From Anaerolineales bacterium UBA1136 (lineage in GTDB: Bacteria; Chloroflexota; Anaerolineae; Anaerolineales; UBA11657): DNA of 7,065 bases. Positions 5,901 to 7,065 of this stretch are shown piece after piece; positions within the stretch are counted from its first letter, which is position 1, and every line of letters starts with the position of its first letter. The stretch is from NCBI GenBank assembly GCA_002311455.1, contig DCAJ01000040.1, forward strand, positions 20,647-27,711, read 5' to 3'. The notes under the pieces were generated by a model. It searched no databases. It saw nothing but the letters and a program-made list of their open reading frames with translations, and was not told the DNA's origin. Both the position numbers and the translations under genes were made by a program.

Positions 5901-7065
5901 ATGAAACAAATCGAGCTGGTGATTAACAACCCATCTGGTTTACATGCCAGACCGGCCAAAGTGTTCTCCAATCTAGCAAAACAATTCAGCTGTGCCATTC
6001 ACATCACTAATGCAGATAAAAAAGCAAATGCTAAAAGCGTAATATCTGTACTCACATTGGGCGTTCACGCCGGCACATCTGTCAATATTGAAGCTAATGG
6101 CGATGACGAGCAAGAAGCCATCACTGCTTTGGAAACAGCAATATCCAGCGGATTGGGAGAAGAATTACACACAGCAACAACAGAGTCAAAAACCCTTAGC
6201 AACGAAGAGTCTGTGCATATGCCAGAAAGAAAAAGTGAGCAACATTCTGATTTCCATGGTGTGTCTGGCGCACCCGGCATAGCTATAGGTAATATCTTTC
6301 AGTATAGCAAGTCTACTATAGAAATTTCCAACAGTTTTACTGATACAAATACAGAACTTTCTATGTTTATGTCGGCTGTTAAACAGGCCACACACGAACT
6401 AACTGCATTGCGAGCCAATGTGTCGGATCAATCCATAGACGCAGCAGAGATCATCGACGTACACCTAGAGATGTTGGAAGACCCTGAGTTGATTGAGTCA
6501 ACAAGAGCCAATATTGAGTCTGGTTTAGGTGCAGCCACAGCGTGGCAAAAGAGCTTCACGGATATGGCGTTACTAATATCTGATGTAGATGACGAAACAC
6601 TATCCGAGCGATCAAAAGACGTTAAAGATGTGGGTGAAAGAATATTGCGCATACTATCTGGTCATGAGCCTGAAGATCTATTATTATCAAGAGAAGGACC
6701 AATCATTGTAGTAGCAAGAGACTTGTCTCCTTCTGATACCATGGCCCTGGATCAAAACAAAGTCGTTGGCTTCTGTACAACTGAGGGAGGACCCACTAGC
6801 CATACTGCTATACTCGCTCGATCACTCGGCATACCTGCAATTGTAAGTGCAGATACACAAACACTTGATATTGCTAATGATACTGAGGCCATCATTAATG
6901 GCACCATCGGTACCCTCATCTCGAACCCTGACAACAATTCAGTTGTGGAAGCCAATAAATTGGCCGCTGTTTATCGTGAAAAACATGAAGCTGCCTTACG
7001 TACAGCACACGAGTCAGCAACCACCAAAGATGGTCATAGAGTACCAATATTTGCAAATATTGGTA
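5901..7065 (+). CDS. HPr-Enzyme I fusion, phosphoenolpyruvate-protein phosphotransferase (3' end outside the window)
   Basis: This cytoplasmic protein combines both general PTS components. Of it, 388 codons are visible. Residues 1-87 are an HPr domain with SGLHARPAK (12-20), phospho-acceptor H15 and a serine at the position of HPr Ser46 (AKSVISV, 44-50). Residues about 88-117 are a polar, charged linker rich in Glu, Ser and His. Enzyme I begins with GVSGAPGIAIG (120-130), continues through the helical HPr-binding subdomain, and reaches the phosphohistidine swivel domain at TEGGPTSHTAILAR (294-307), with active-site H301. The PEP-binding barrel should begin just past the edge. Fusion would let EI phosphorylate its own HPr, which then feeds EIIA encoded 32 bases upstream. 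Only a weak AGG (5888-5890) precedes the ATG, so translation may be coupled or inefficient. Multidomain phosphotransferases with HPr and EI are known (FPr and FryA-like proteins); an extra domain after EI cannot be excluded here. Confidence 0.93.
   Translation, partial: MKQIELVINNPSGLHARPAKVFSNLAKQFSCAIHITNADKKANAKSVISVLTLGVHAGTSVNIEANGDDEQEAITALETAISSGLGEELHTATTESKTLSNEESVHMPERKSEQHSDFHGVSGAPGIAIGNIFQYSKSTIEISNSFTDTNTELSMFMSAVKQATHELTALRANVSDQSIDAAEIIDVHLEMLEDPELIESTRANIESGLGAATAWQKSFTDMALLISDVDDETLSERSKDVKDVGERILRILSGHEPEDLLLSREGPIIVVARDLSPSDTMALDQNKVVGFCTTEGGPTSHTAILARSLGIPAIVSADTQTLDIANDTEAIINGTIGTLISNPDNNSVVEANKLAAVYREKHEAALRTAHESATTKDGHRVPIFANIG

Noticed and set aside
6065..6395. Overlapping short ORFs on both strands within HPr-EI
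   Set aside because: The HPr-EI frame is continuous and conserved through this stretch, including the linker, so these are out-of-frame shadows.
1..7065. CRISPR arrays, insertion sequences, tRNA genes or phage genes
   Set aside because: No regularly spaced repeats, transposase-like frames, terminal repeats or cloverleaf-like sequence were seen on either strand.

Overview
The window looks like an A+T-rich bacterial chromosome segment, probably from an uncultured member of the Chloroflexota. That assignment is an inference with moderate to low confidence. It rests on the very large multi-spanning membrane protein at the left end, whose layout (DxxxH and GYGYP motifs, an FPGW soluble domain, then a second soluble domain opening with a 'GDxxxLxGYxL' strand) is common in that phylum. 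No rRNA or tRNA gene is present to confirm it.

Layout. Positions 1-1918, minus strand: the first 639 codons of a membrane protein related to GT39/YfhO/PTPS-related proteins, cut by the window edge. It has a TATAAT box so close to its ATG that the mRNA may be leaderless. Positions 1919-2162: a divergent promoter region. Positions 2163-3320, plus strand: a complete nagA (N-acetylglucosamine-6-phosphate deacetylase) with all expected metal and catalytic residues. Positions 3321-3698: a 378-base regulatory gap with a palindrome, a candidate promoter, a strong Shine-Dalgarno sequence with no normal start codon, and a TCTAGA-centred site resembling GlcNAc-regulator operators. Positions 3699-5868: a mannitol-family phosphotransferase permease split into three separate genes, EIIC, EIIB and EIIA. 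Positions 5901 to the right edge: a fused HPr-Enzyme I protein, cut by the edge.

How the genes work together. The HPr-EI fusion would take phosphate from PEP (EI His301), pass it to its own HPr domain (His15), then to EIIA (His63), EIIB (Cys17) and the sugar entering through EIIC. The locus therefore encodes a nearly self-contained PTS. The neighbouring nagA would act on GlcNAc-6-phosphate. Known GlcNAc PTS permeases belong to the glucose class, so a mannitol-class permease beside nagA raises the question of what is imported. The EIIC has Leu where E. coli MtlA has His195, which adds to that question.

The most unusual non-coding feature is that the two gaps inside the PTS operon (163 and 165 bases) each carry a strong hairpin without a U-tract. 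One is a 17-bp stem with a competing alternative pairing, and the other is a perfect 15-bp inverted repeat. They are candidates for attenuation, RNA processing or differential expression of the subunits.
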